This document shows, one piece after another, positions 16,530 to 27,456 of a stretch of 29,104 nucleotides of DNA. The stretch is from G020354085 sp964629975 (GTDB lineage Bacteria > Pseudomonadota > Gammaproteobacteria > Acidiferrobacterales > Sulfurifustaceae): positions 1 to 29,104 of the forward strand of contig CAZVUN010000025.1 of the NCBI GenBank assembly GCA_964629975.1. Direction: 5' to 3'. Position 1 is the stretch's first letter. Each line of letters starts with the position of its first letter. The notes beneath the pieces were generated by a model. It was not told the origin of the DNA. It saw only the letters and a list, made by a program, of their open reading frames with translations, and ran no database searches. A program made the translations under genes and the position numbers.

Positions 16530-16540
16530 GGGGCGTGACC

Positions 16541-17203
16541 TCAGTGCGGCAATTCGATCGTCTGATCGGCACGGATGCGGCCGTAGGCGGGGTTGTCCGT
16601 GCACAGGTAGAGCGACGCCCGCCCGGCGCGCTCGCCGTGAAAGCGCTCGGTCGCCTCGATCAAACGCACGCCGCTGTCCCGCTCCATTCCCGCGAGCAGG
16701 AAATCATAAATGACAATCTCCGGCTCCAACAGGAACGTGCGCACCAGCGCCACCAGCCGCTTCTCCAGCAACGTCAGCCGATCGGGGAGCTTGCCCATGA
16801 ACGCGCGCAGATCGCCCGACCCCGGGTTGAGCTCGCGCAGCCACTGCACCACGCGCGGCTCCACGTCGGCGGCGCGCTTGCCGTAGTGGAACAGGGACGG
16901 CAGCAGGATGTTCTCCCAGGCCTTGAGGTTGGTGATGAGGCCGCCGTCCTCCGGCACGATGCCGATGCGCCGGTACAGGCCGGTGCGTTGCGTCTTGTCG
17001 AGCGCATAGAGCTCCTCGCCCAGCAGCCACAGCCGCCCGCGCAGCGGCGGTGCCAGCCCCGCCAGCATGGCGAGCACCTCGTTCTTGCGGTCGCGCGATG
17101 GCAGCACCAGCTTGCACACGCTGCCGGGTGCGACCGTGAAGCTCAGCGCCACCGGCCAGTCGCGCTGCAACTGCTCGGCGCGCACCACCGCCGCCGCGCT
17201 CAT
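16541..17203 (-). CDS. MlaF-like ABC subunit lacking the ATPase motifs
   Basis: A 220-residue protein. Overall it aligns with MlaF-type ATPases (AGLAPPLRGRLWLLGEELYAL, RIGIVPEDGGLITNLKAWENILLP, LEPEIVIYD), but the catalytic motifs are changed. Walker A is LPSRDRKN (34–41), keeping only Lys40 with the glycines lost. The Q-loop Gln is Glu85. The LSGG signature region reads KLPDRLTLLEKR (138–149). Walker B is IVIYDF, with Phe168 in place of the catalytic Glu, and the His switch region reads CTDNP (201–205). It therefore probably cannot hydrolyse ATP. The start overlaps the permease stop by 4 nt, so it is under selection as part of the complex. Possible roles: a structural subunit, or a partner of an ATPase encoded elsewhere. 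Sequencing error is unlikely, since the frame is intact. Confidence 0.85.
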   Translation of the reverse strand: MSAAAVVRAEQLQRDWPVALSFTVAPGSVCKLVLPSRDRKNEVLAMLAGLAPPLRGRLWLLGEELYALDKTQRTGLYRRIGIVPEDGGLITNLKAWENILLPSLFHYGKRAADVEPRVVQWLRELNPGSGDLRAFMGKLPDRLTLLEKRLVALVRTFLLEPEIVIYDFLLAGMERDSGVRLIEATERFHGERAGRASLYLCTDNPAYGRIRADQTIELPH

Positions 17204-17982
17204 ACGAAGAACCCGTAGGTGATCACCCCGTCGAGCAGGAACAGCGTCATCATGTTGCGCATCACCGCGCCGGTGGCCGCCTGCGGCACCGCGGTCATGG
17301 ACCCCTTGGCGCGCAGGCCGAAGTAGCACGACGTGCCGGAGATCATCAGGCCGAACACCAGGGCCTTGGTGAACGACGCCAGCACTTCCCGCAGGCTCAT
17401 GAGCCCGATCAGCCCCTGCAGGTCCTGCAGGAACGGCACGCCGTGCCACAGGGCGGTGAAGGCGAAGCCGCCGAGAATCGCCACGACCTGGAAGTAGAAC
17501 GTCACGGCGATCACCGACAGCGTCACCCCGGCAATGCGCGGCACGATCAGCGCGTCCATCGGATCGATGCCCATCATGCGCAGCGAGTCCATCTCGCCGC
17601 GGATCTTCATGGCGGCGAGCTCGGAGGCCGCCGCCGAGCTCGAGCGCGCGATGATCACGATCGCCGTGAGCAGCGGCCCGAGCTCGCGCACCACCACCCA
17701 CAGCATGGCCTGGCCGAGCAGCGCCGGGTTGTGCCCCACCAGGCTGATGGTCTGGGTGGTGATGACGATGCCGGTGAGCAGTGCGATGAAGCTGATCGCC
17801 GACAGCGCCTCGATGCCGGTGAAATAGATCTGGCGCTGCAGCACCAGCGCGATGACCGGATGGCCGAGCAGGCGCAACCGGGCGAGCGTATAGCGCAGCA
17901 GGCCGAACACCCCGGCCCAGTCGCGCACTGCGGCGACGAACGGACGACCGACCCGCTCCGGCTGCAGGAAAGACGGGATCAC
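17200..17982 (-). CDS. MlaE-family ABC permease
   Basis: A 260-residue membrane protein of the MlaE/YrbE family (normal length). Diagnostic stretches are GIEALSAISFIALLTGIVIT, VVRELGPLLTAIVIIARSSSA and the coupling region AAASELAAMKIRGEMDSLRM followed by MGIDPMDALIVPRI. It has about five or six membrane helices. MlaE permeases span the inner membrane and, with MlaF and MCE rings, move phospholipids or other hydrophobic molecules. It overlaps the ATPase-like gene by 4 nt (ATGA) and follows aroC by 67 nt. The glutamates of the coupling helix, which normally contact the ATPase, are kept even though the neighbouring ATPase-like protein is degenerate. Confidence 0.93.
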   Translation of the reverse strand: MIPSFLQPERVGRPFVAAVRDWAGVFGLLRYTLARLRLLGHPVIALVLQRQIYFTGIEALSAISFIALLTGIVITTQTISLVGHNPALLGQAMLWVVVRELGPLLTAIVIIARSSSAAASELAAMKIRGEMDSLRMMGIDPMDALIVPRIAGVTLSVIAVTFYFQVVAILGGFAFTALWHGVPFLQDLQGLIGLMSLREVLASFTKALVFGLMISGTSCYFGLRAKGSMTAVPQAATGAVMRNMMTLFLLDGVITYGFFV

Positions 17983-18049
17983 GCCCGCCCCTGCGCCAAC
18001 CGGCCGCCATGGTGCACGCTCGATCCGCGCGGCCGTCGCATGCGTGCGG

Positions 18050-19147
18050 CTAGACGCTGGCCGGGATGCGCGGGGTGGTCGAGGTTACATCCATGTTCTG
18101 CGCGCGGTGGCGAAGCGCGTGGTCCATGAGCACGAGCGCCAGCATCGCCTCGGCGATCGGGGTGGCGCGGATACCGACGCACGGATCGTGCCGTCCCGTG
18201 GTGATGACCTCGACCGGGTTGCCGTGCACATCGACCGAGCGCCCGGCCTGCGGGAGGCTGGAGGTCGGCTTCAATGCAATCGACACCGTGATGTCCTGGC
18301 CGGTGGAGATGCCGCCCAGCACCCCGCCCGCGTTGTTCGACAGGAATCCCTGGGGCGTGATTTCGTCGCGGTGTTCGGTGCCCTTCTGCGTGACGCAGGC
18401 GAACCCGGCGCCGATCTCCACCCCCTTGACGGCGTTGATGCCCATCATCGCGTGCGCAATATCCGCGTCGAGCCGGTCGAACACCGGTTCGCCCAGGCCC
18501 ACGGGCACGTTCGATGCAACGACATTGACGCGCGCGCCGATGGAATCGCGCGCCGCGCGGATGCCGTCCAGGTAGCTCTCCAGCGCCGGGACCTTCGCCG
18601 GGTCGGGCGAGAAGAAGGCGTTGCTCTCGACCGCGTCCCAGTCCTTCAGTTCCAGCACGATCGGCCCGAGCTGCGCGAGATAGCCGCGGATCCGGGTGCC
18701 GTAGCTTTCCTTGAGCCACTTCTTGGCGATGGCACCGGCGGCCACTCGCATGGCGGTCTCGCGCGCGCTCGAGCGCCCGCCGCCGCGGTAGTCACGCAGG
18801 CCGTACTTCTGCTGATAGGTGTAGTCGGCATGGCCGGGGCGAAACCGGTCCATGATCCGGGAATAGTCCTGCGGGCGCTGATCGGTGTTCTCGATCAGCA
18901 GCGCAATCGGCGCGCCGGTGGTCCGACCCTCGAACACCCCGGACAGTATCCGTACCGCGTCGGCTTCCTTGCGTTGCGTGGTGTGGCGCGACTGCCCGGG
19001 CTTGCGCCGGTCGAGGTCCGGCTGGATATCGGCCTCCGCGAGCGCCAGTCCGGGCGGGCAACCGTCAACGATCGCGACCAGCGCGGCGCCGTGTGACTCG
19101 CCTGCGGTCGTGACCGTGAAGAGCTTGCCGATGGTATTGCCGGACAT
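18050..19147 (-). CDS. aroC: Chorismate synthase
   Basis: A 365-residue enzyme that makes chorismate from 5-enolpyruvylshikimate 3-phosphate using reduced FMN, the last shared step of aromatic synthesis. Signatures: MSGNTIGKLFTVTTAGESHG at the start, PGHADYTYQQKYGLRDYRGG, GRSSARETAMRVAAGA, SNNAGGVLGGISTGQDI and RHDPCVG. Length is normal. The start codon lies in a strong inverted repeat (19137–19166) and no Shine-Dalgarno sequence is visible, so translation may be structure-controlled. It is the first gene of the minus-strand series that continues into the MCE genes; whether they share a transcript is not certain. Confidence 0.98.
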   Translation of the reverse strand: MSGNTIGKLFTVTTAGESHGAALVAIVDGCPPGLALAEADIQPDLDRRKPGQSRHTTQRKEADAVRILSGVFEGRTTGAPIALLIENTDQRPQDYSRIMDRFRPGHADYTYQQKYGLRDYRGGGRSSARETAMRVAAGAIAKKWLKESYGTRIRGYLAQLGPIVLELKDWDAVESNAFFSPDPAKVPALESYLDGIRAARDSIGARVNVVASNVPVGLGEPVFDRLDADIAHAMMGINAVKGVEIGAGFACVTQKGTEHRDEITPQGFLSNNAGGVLGGISTGQDITVSIALKPTSSLPQAGRSVDVHGNPVEVITTGRHDPCVGIRATPIAEAMLALVLMDHALRHRAQNMDVTSTTPRIPASV

Positions 19148-19166
19148 ATGCCGATGTTACCGGCAA
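19137..19166 (-). promoter_or_regulatory. Inverted repeat enclosing the aroC start codon
   Basis: In the mRNA sense the order is TTGCCGG, TA, ACAT, CGGCAT, ATGT, CCGGCAA. The outer arms are 7 bp and the inner ACAT/ATGT 4 bp, so a stem of 11 bp with a 2-nt bulge and a 6-nt loop can form. The aroC ATG is in the inner stem, so the start codon would be masked. Confidence 0.5.
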
Positions 19167-19225
19167 GGACGCGGCGCCACAATTTTGCGCCCGGTCTGCC
19201 GCCGGATGCGCGCCGGACCCGAGGA

Positions 19226-19534
19226 CTAGCCGAAGCCTTTGCGGTAGGTGTTGTTGAGCGCGTCGAACATCGGCCGAAACGGCAGGTACTTCACCGCGCG
19301 CACCTGCTCCATGAACGCCAGCTCCTTGCCCTTGCCGAATTCATGCTCACCGGAACTCAAGTCCTGGGCCAGCTTGACCAGGCCGGCGCGGATTTCACGC
19401 AGCAGCGGGGCCTGCCCGGTCAGCTCGAGGTCGACATCGCCTTCCTCCTGCGCGCAACGCATCAGCTCGTCGACCTCGAACACGGTCTGTTCGAGCAACT
19501 GCACGTACTCCTCGGGGGTCTTGGTCTCGTACAT
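19226..19534 (-). CDS. Small hypothetical protein
   Basis: A 102-residue protein beginning MYETKTPEEYVQLLEQTVFE. It is acidic and helical in the first 70 residues (VDELMRCAQEEGDVDLELTG), then has FMEQVRAVKYLPFRPMFDAL and ends NTYRKGFG. There is no signal peptide or membrane segment. It lies 19 nt downstream of the MipA-like gene and could be cotranscribed with it, and it precedes aroC by about 78 nt. A longer frame upstream reads through mipA in another frame and was rejected. I do not recognise a family with a known function. Confidence 0.7.
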   Translation of the reverse strand: MYETKTPEEYVQLLEQTVFEVDELMRCAQEEGDVDLELTGQAPLLREIRAGLVKLAQDLSSGEHEFGKGKELAFMEQVRAVKYLPFRPMFDALNNTYRKGFG

Positions 19535-19553
19535 GGTGACGTGGCAATCGTAG

Positions 19554-20396
19554 TCAGCGAAACAACTCCGGCATCTGCGGGACGGTTTGCTCGGACTGTG
19601 CGAACACCCAGGCAATCCCCGCGCCCCACATGAGCACGCCGCTCTGCCGCACCAGGGGGCTGTCCTCGAACGCGGCGCCGTGCAGATCATCATAGCGTAC
19701 AAACATTCCAACCCAGAAGCGCGGATAGCGCTTGGCGAGCGTCACGCGCACGAAGCTGCCGCTGTAACCGCCGCACGCATCGTAGGCCGGGCGGGTGGCG
19801 GTCGCCTCTGCCGCCGTGACCTCGTAGAAGTAGTCGTGATACGCCTCGGTGGCGAACAGCGGACCGGCCGTAAGGCCCGTCTGCCAGCCGCTCGCGGCGA
19901 TGAACTGGTAGCTCAGGCCCGGTGCCATCACCCAGCCGATCGGCTCGAGATAGGTAAGGTCGGTGGCGTACGCCGCGCGCAGCGGCAGTTGCAGCGACCA
20001 TGCGTGGCGTGCGTCGTCGCTGCGCGCGAGCAGCAGCCGCAGCGCCACCCCCGCCTCGAGCGTCGGATCGAGGCCCGCCATGCCGGCGCGCGCGCCGTCC
20101 TCGCGACTGCGCGCCGGCGGTCCGGCCGTGACACTCACATCGAAGCGCCAGCGCTCGGCGCTGAAGAAATCCAGGCGCGCGCCCTCCCGGTCCGCCTTCA
20201 ATAGCGGTCCGCGGTAGACGAAGTACGGGATCGGCAGCACGTAGGTGCTGCGCTCGTCGGAGCCGCGATAGTCGGGAACGCTGAGCGGCGCGACACCGAG
20301 ACCGAACTCCCACTGCGGCACCTGCGGCGGCGACAACGCGTGAGCGGGCGTGGCCAGGATCGCCAGCAATGCGATATAAAGTGAGCGCCGTAACAT
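19554..20396 (-). CDS. MipA/OmpV family outer-membrane protein
   Basis: A 280-residue protein with signal peptide MLRRSLYIALLAILATPAHA and mature start LSPPQVPQWEFGLGVAPLSV. The early PDYRGSDERSTYVLPIPYFVYRG is split across conserved MipA/OmpV positions (YRGSD…PIPY-VYRG), followed by alternating beta strands and glycines as in an outer-membrane barrel. The C-terminus ends in aromatic and basic residues (PELFR). MipA was described as a scaffold for murein enzymes, while OmpV-type relatives act in transport or adhesion; which applies here cannot be told. The start at 20396 was chosen for the signal peptide. It is divergent from the metallopeptidase gene. Confidence 0.88.
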   Translation of the reverse strand: MLRRSLYIALLAILATPAHALSPPQVPQWEFGLGVAPLSVPDYRGSDERSTYVLPIPYFVYRGPLLKADREGARLDFFSAERWRFDVSVTAGPPARSREDGARAGMAGLDPTLEAGVALRLLLARSDDARHAWSLQLPLRAAYATDLTYLEPIGWVMAPGLSYQFIAASGWQTGLTAGPLFATEAYHDYFYEVTAAEATATRPAYDACGGYSGSFVRVTLAKRYPRFWVGMFVRYDDLHGAAFEDSPLVRQSGVLMWGAGIAWVFAQSEQTVPQMPELFR

Positions 20397-20435
20397 GGTT
20401 TCTGAAGCCGGGACCCATGGTACCGGGTGCCTCGC

Positions 20436-20441
20436 TATAAT
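20436..20441 (+). promoter_or_regulatory. Consensus -10 element upstream of the metallopeptidase gene
   Basis: TATAAT, a perfect -10, stands in an otherwise GC-rich spacer between divergent genes. No good -35 is found 16–18 nt upstream (best ACCCAT). If used, transcription starts near 20448, which excludes the upstream GTG at 20427 as a start. Confidence 0.4.
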
Positions 20442-20510
20442 GTCAGCGCACCACGGGGCGGTGCGTGTGCCGGCCGAGCCGGCGCCGCCGCACCGCACCG
20501 GGACATCAAC

Positions 20511-21758
20511 GTGCCGCGTACCCGCAAAAAGAACCGACGCACCGCACGCCGCAAAGCGCGCCGCCCCGGGCGCCGGCGTCGCATACGTACCGCAAAGAAG
20601 CGGCGCCGCACCCATCGCCCGCGCACGCCCAAGGCGCGCCGCGCCAAACGGCCACGCAAACGCCAGCGCGTCCGCCGCCGGGCACCTCGGCACGGCAAGC
20701 GGCGCCGCGGTCGCGCCGGGCGCGGCACGACGGCATCCGTGCGCGGCGTGCGCGCCTGGTGGAAACTGCCGAAAGAACAGCTGCTCGATCTGCGCCTGTG
20801 CGACCTCAACCTGCGCCTGGAAGGCAGCCCGATCCGCCCGTGCGTGCGCCAGCTCTACCGCGAGCTCAGGGCGCGCGGCCTGGTGTTCCGCCCGAACGTG
20901 TGGCTGTCGACCGAGTGGTTCACGCCCGACGGCGTCACGGGGGTGGCGGTGCCGTTCTTTCTCGCGCATCCGCGGCTGCGCGCGCTCGAGCGCGAGTTCA
21001 TGCTCGAGGTCGAGGGCGGCACGCGCGAGTCATGCCTGAAGCTGCTGCGCCATGAGACCGGGCATGCGCTGCTCAATGCCTACCAGCTGCACCGGCGGCG
21101 CGACTGGCAGGAGCAGTTCGGCCGCTCCAGCCAGAAGTATCCTGACACCTACCTACCGAGACCGTACAGCAAGCGCTTCGTGATCCATCTCGAGAACTGG
21201 TACGCCCAGGCGCACCCGCACGAGGACTGGGCCGAGACCTTCGCGGTGTGGCTGAAGCCGCGCTCCGACTGGCGCACGCGCTACGCCGGCTGGCCGGCGC
21301 TCAAGAAGCTCGAGTATGTCAATCGCCTGATGCAGGAGATCGGCGCGCGCCGCCCGCTGCGGCACAACCGCCGGCCGGTGGAGCCCGTGCACCGCCTCAC
21401 GCAGACGCTGCGCGCATACTACGCCGACAAGCAGGCACGCTACGCCGCCGACCGCCCGGAATTCCTGGAGCGCGATCTCAGGCGCCTGTTCTCCGATGCC
21501 GCCGAGCACCGCGCCAACGAGAAGGCCTGGCGCTACATCCGCCGGGTGCGCAGCGAGCTCATCGCCATCGTCGGGCGATGGACCTCGGAGTACGATTACC
21601 GCATCAACGAGGTGCTCCGCGAGATGACGGAGCGCTGCCGCGAACTCGACCTGCGCGTGGCGCGCGATGATCAGGCGATGAAGCACGAGATGATCGCCTG
21701 CCTCACGACGCTGGTCATGAACAAGCTGCACAGCGGCGGCTTCCATATCCGGCTATGA
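20511..21758 (+). CDS. Gluzincin-type zinc metallopeptidase with an Arg/Lys-rich N-terminal tail
   Basis: 415 residues from GTG 20511. The start is uncertain: an earlier GTG (20427) precedes the predicted -10. Residues 1–72 are extraordinarily basic: 33 Arg and 9 Lys out of 72 and no acidic residue, like a histone-tail or nucleic-acid-binding extension. From about residue 80 the protein is globular (VRAWWKLPKEQLLDLRLCDL). The zinc site is HETGH (His181, Glu182, His185), with the likely third ligand Glu242 in HEDWAETFAVWL, the HExxH…E gluzincin pattern also seen in proteins annotated as putative zinc-binding metallopeptidases. No signal peptide, so cytoplasmic. Its stop overlaps the ATP-grasp gene start (ATGA). 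The pairing suggests processing and ligation of one substrate. Confidence 0.85.
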   Translation: MPRTRKKNRRTARRKARRPGRRRRIRTAKKRRRTHRPRTPKARRAKRPRKRQRVRRRAPRHGKRRRGRAGRGTTASVRGVRAWWKLPKEQLLDLRLCDLNLRLEGSPIRPCVRQLYRELRARGLVFRPNVWLSTEWFTPDGVTGVAVPFFLAHPRLRALEREFMLEVEGGTRESCLKLLRHETGHALLNAYQLHRRRDWQEQFGRSSQKYPDTYLPRPYSKRFVIHLENWYAQAHPHEDWAETFAVWLKPRSDWRTRYAGWPALKKLEYVNRLMQEIGARRPLRHNRRPVEPVHRLTQTLRAYYADKQARYAADRPEFLERDLRRLFSDAAEHRANEKAWRYIRRVRSELIAIVGRWTSEYDYRINEVLREMTERCRELDLRVARDDQAMKHEMIACLTTLVMNKLHSGGFHIRL

Positions 21759-22804
21759 AGGGCGTGAAGAAACACAAGGGTGCAACGCGCAGCCTGCGCG
21801 TCGTCATGCTGGTGCACTGGTCGCTGGTGCCGCCGGAGGACCTGACGCGCGAGGACCCGCGCTATCCCAAGTACACTACCGAGTTCGATGTGAAGACGGC
21901 GCTGCGCGCGCTCGGCCATGAGGTGCGGGTCGTCGGCGTGTACGACGATCTCGCGCCGATTCGCCAGGTCATCGAGGAGTGGCAGCCGCACATCGCCTTC
22001 AACCTGCTCGAGGACTTCGCCGGCAACAGCGCCTTCGACTACTACGTCGTGAGCTATCTCGAGATGATGCGCCTGCCGTACACCGGGTGTAACCCGCGCG
22101 GGTTGCTGCTGGCGCGCGACAAGGGGCTGTCCAAGAAGATCCTGAGCTATCACCGCATCAACGTGCCCGACTTCATTGAATTCCCGCGCGCGCGGCGGGT
22201 CGGGCGGCTGCGGCGCCTGCCGTTCCCGATGATCGTGAAGTCGCTCATCGAAGAAGGCTCGGTCGGCATTTCGCAGGCTTCGGTGGTGGAGAACGAGGCG
22301 CAACTGCGCGAGCGCGTGGCGCTGATCCACGACAAGACCGCCGGCGCGGCCATCGCCGAGCAGTACATCGAGGGCCGCGAGCTGTACGTGACCGTGACGG
22401 GCCACCACCGGCTCGAGGTCCTGCCGATCCGCGAGCTCGTCTGGGGCAGCACCGACCCCGGGGCGCCGAAGGTTGCAACCTATAAGGTCAAGTGGGACGA
22501 GAAGTACCGCAGCCGCTGGAAGATCGAATACCAGTTCGCCCGCAATCTGCCAAACGGCATGGCGCAGAAGATCGCCGCGCTCTGCAAGCGCGTGTACCGC
22601 ACCCTGCAGCTGAGCGGCTACGCGCGCATCGACCTGCGCCTGACCGAGTCCGGCGCGCTGTACGTGCTCGAGGCCAACCCCAACCCCGGGATCGCCCGCG
22701 ACGAGGACTGCACGCAGTCCGCGCTCAACGCCGGCTACACCTATGACAGCTTCATCCAGCGCCTCCTCAACCTGGGTCTGGCCGCCGGTCGACCGGTCGC
22801 CTAG
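21755..22804 (+). CDS. ATP-grasp ligase, D-Ala-D-Ala ligase-like
   Basis: A 349-residue ATP-grasp protein. Features: basic start, then VVMLVHWSLVPPED; NLLEDFAGNSAFDY; YTGCNPRGLLLARDKGLSKK as in D-alanine ligases; ATP-binding FPMIVKSLIEEGSVGI; EQYIEGRELYVTVTG; and metal ligands Asp293 (ARIDLRL), Glu306 and Asn308 (LEANPNPG). All core catalytic residues seem present, so it should form an amide or similar bond from a carboxylate and an amine with ATP. The substrate is not apparent; real D-Ala-D-Ala ligase is normally in the ftsZ region. Coupled by ATGA overlap to the metallopeptidase, so they likely act together. It ends 137 nt before the SOR-like gene. Confidence 0.9.
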   Translation: MKGVKKHKGATRSLRVVMLVHWSLVPPEDLTREDPRYPKYTTEFDVKTALRALGHEVRVVGVYDDLAPIRQVIEEWQPHIAFNLLEDFAGNSAFDYYVVSYLEMMRLPYTGCNPRGLLLARDKGLSKKILSYHRINVPDFIEFPRARRVGRLRRLPFPMIVKSLIEEGSVGISQASVVENEAQLRERVALIHDKTAGAAIAEQYIEGRELYVTVTGHHRLEVLPIRELVWGSTDPGAPKVATYKVKWDEKYRSRWKIEYQFARNLPNGMAQKIAALCKRVYRTLQLSGYARIDLRLTESGALYVLEANPNPGIARDEDCTQSALNAGYTYDSFIQRLLNLGLAAGRPVA

Positions 22805-22848
22805 CGGCGCCCGCGTTTTTCCCGCGTAATCCCCTACCAAATACCTGA

Positions 22849-22877
22849 TTGATCTGCTCTGGTATTGAACCTATATT
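22849..22877 (+). promoter_or_regulatory. Strong sigma-70 promoter for the SOR-like gene
   Basis: TTGATC (22849–22854), a 17-nt spacer and TATATT (22872–22877) lie in an AT-rich stretch, with a start expected near 22884. A short inverted repeat TTAGC-TTCT-GCTAA (22876–22889) overlaps the -10 end and the start site and could be an operator. Confidence 0.7.
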
Positions 22878-22941
22878 AGCTTCTGCTAATGGGCGTATAG
22901 AGCGCCCCAGTCGATCCAAATCAGTCACCAGGAGGTCAACC

Positions 22942-23397
22942 ATGTCGCTGATCAATGGCTTTCCCGAGGACGGCGTTGTCACCATCAACCGCGTCATCCT
23001 GCGCCCGGAATACACGGTGGACGATCTGCAGGAACGCGTTGCGATGCTGTGTGAGAACGTCAAGACCTACCACTCCGACACCGGCTTCGTCGGTGGCTTC
23101 GTGGCACTCAACAGTGGCGCGATCTCGAACGAAGGGTCGACCGTCGGCCAGGCGGTAACGAGCCCGCTCAAGGATCGCGAGGCGCTGATCGTCACGTTCT
23201 GGCGTTCGTTCGAGGAGCACGAACAGTCGCACCGCAGCGACACGTTCCAGCCGCTGTTCCGGCAGGTGCTGGAGCTGTGCGAGAACGGTAACGAGGAAAT
23301 CGCCTACCGCATGCTCTGGTCAGGCAAGGCCTACTCGCCGGACGAGGCCAAGGCCGCCCGCGAGGCCAAGGCAAAGTACGCCCGGGCCGCCGCCTGA
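22942..23397 (+). CDS. Small protein resembling the N-terminal half of sulfur oxygenase reductase
   Basis: A 151-residue protein with AGGAGGT 7 nt before the ATG. Compared from memory with archaeal sulfur oxygenase reductase (SOR, about 308 residues), it keeps the order of key elements: Cys37 in MLCENVKTYH (SOR Cys31, persulfide-forming), GFVGGF (SOR GFVGF), EGSTV (SOR ESSTV), then TFWRSFEEHEQSHR with His93 and His97 (SOR TFWKDWKDHEEMHR, iron ligands His86 and His90), PLFR (SOR YLFR), Cys113, and Glu118/Glu119 near the SOR Glu114 ligand. It lacks the second SOR half and so may be a half-size relative of the dimeric alpha-beta barrel fold. An ABM-type monooxygenase relative is the alternative. 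It is a single-gene unit between the ATP-grasp gene and metH. No signal peptide, so cytoplasmic. Confidence 0.75.
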   Translation: MSLINGFPEDGVVTINRVILRPEYTVDDLQERVAMLCENVKTYHSDTGFVGGFVALNSGAISNEGSTVGQAVTSPLKDREALIVTFWRSFEEHEQSHRSDTFQPLFRQVLELCENGNEEIAYRMLWSGKAYSPDEAKAAREAKAKYARAAA

Positions 23398-23430
23398 GCA
23401 CTGGGCAGTTTCGTTCTCCTCAAGACCTGT

Positions 23431-23459
23431 GCCCCGCCCGAATGGCGGGGCGTTTTTTT
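23431..23459 (+). terminator. Rho-independent terminator after the SOR-like gene
   Basis: GCCCCGCC (23431–23438) pairs perfectly with GGCGGGGC (23444–23451) over a 5-nt loop and is followed by G and seven T. It separates this unit from metH. Confidence 0.95.
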
Positions 23460-23530
23460 GACGCGCGCGCCTGCGCGCCACGGGCCGCTTTCCGGTAGAC
23501 TGCGCGTCCGTTCCCGCACGCACGACAGCG

Positions 23531-27253
<3,723 letters not shown>

Positions 27254-27281
27254 CTGCGGTCGCCCGCCGCGCCTCGGCGCG

Positions 27282-27316
27282 CGGGTGCTGGGCGCACACG
27301 ACGCGCGCAGCACCCG
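27282..27316. repeat. Inverted repeat in the metH–DUF99 spacer
   Basis: CGGGTGCTG (27282–27290) and CAGCACCCG (27308–27316) are a perfect 9-bp inverted pair with a 17-nt loop that contains a further GCGC pairing. There is no T-run. It may end or stabilise the metH transcript. Apart from this, the 203-nt spacer (27254–27456) shows nothing I recognise. Confidence 0.5.
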
Positions 27317-27456
27317 TTCCCTGCGCTGCCCCACCTCGCGTCGCGCTGCGCGCACGCCTTTCGCACCACCCGCACCTCCCGGTAGGGCGCGCGGACCCGG
27401 GGTGTCGGCAGCGGCGAGCCCCGGCAACGAGCCCGAGGACTGACCGGTCCGGCAAC

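Noticed and set aside
20427..20510. Upstream GTG start for the metallopeptidase (28 more residues)
   Set aside because: It precedes the TATAAT element at 20436–20441, so it would not be in the transcript if that promoter is used; no ribosome site is seen.
23398..23530. Possible cobalamin riboswitch before metH
   Set aside because: Only 71 nt lie between the upstream terminator and the metH start, too short for a B12 riboswitch, and no B12-box-like sequence is seen.
27254..27456. Small protein gene in the metH–DUF99 spacer
   Set aside because: Open frames here are Arg/Pro/Ala-rich, lack ribosome sites and are explained by GC content.
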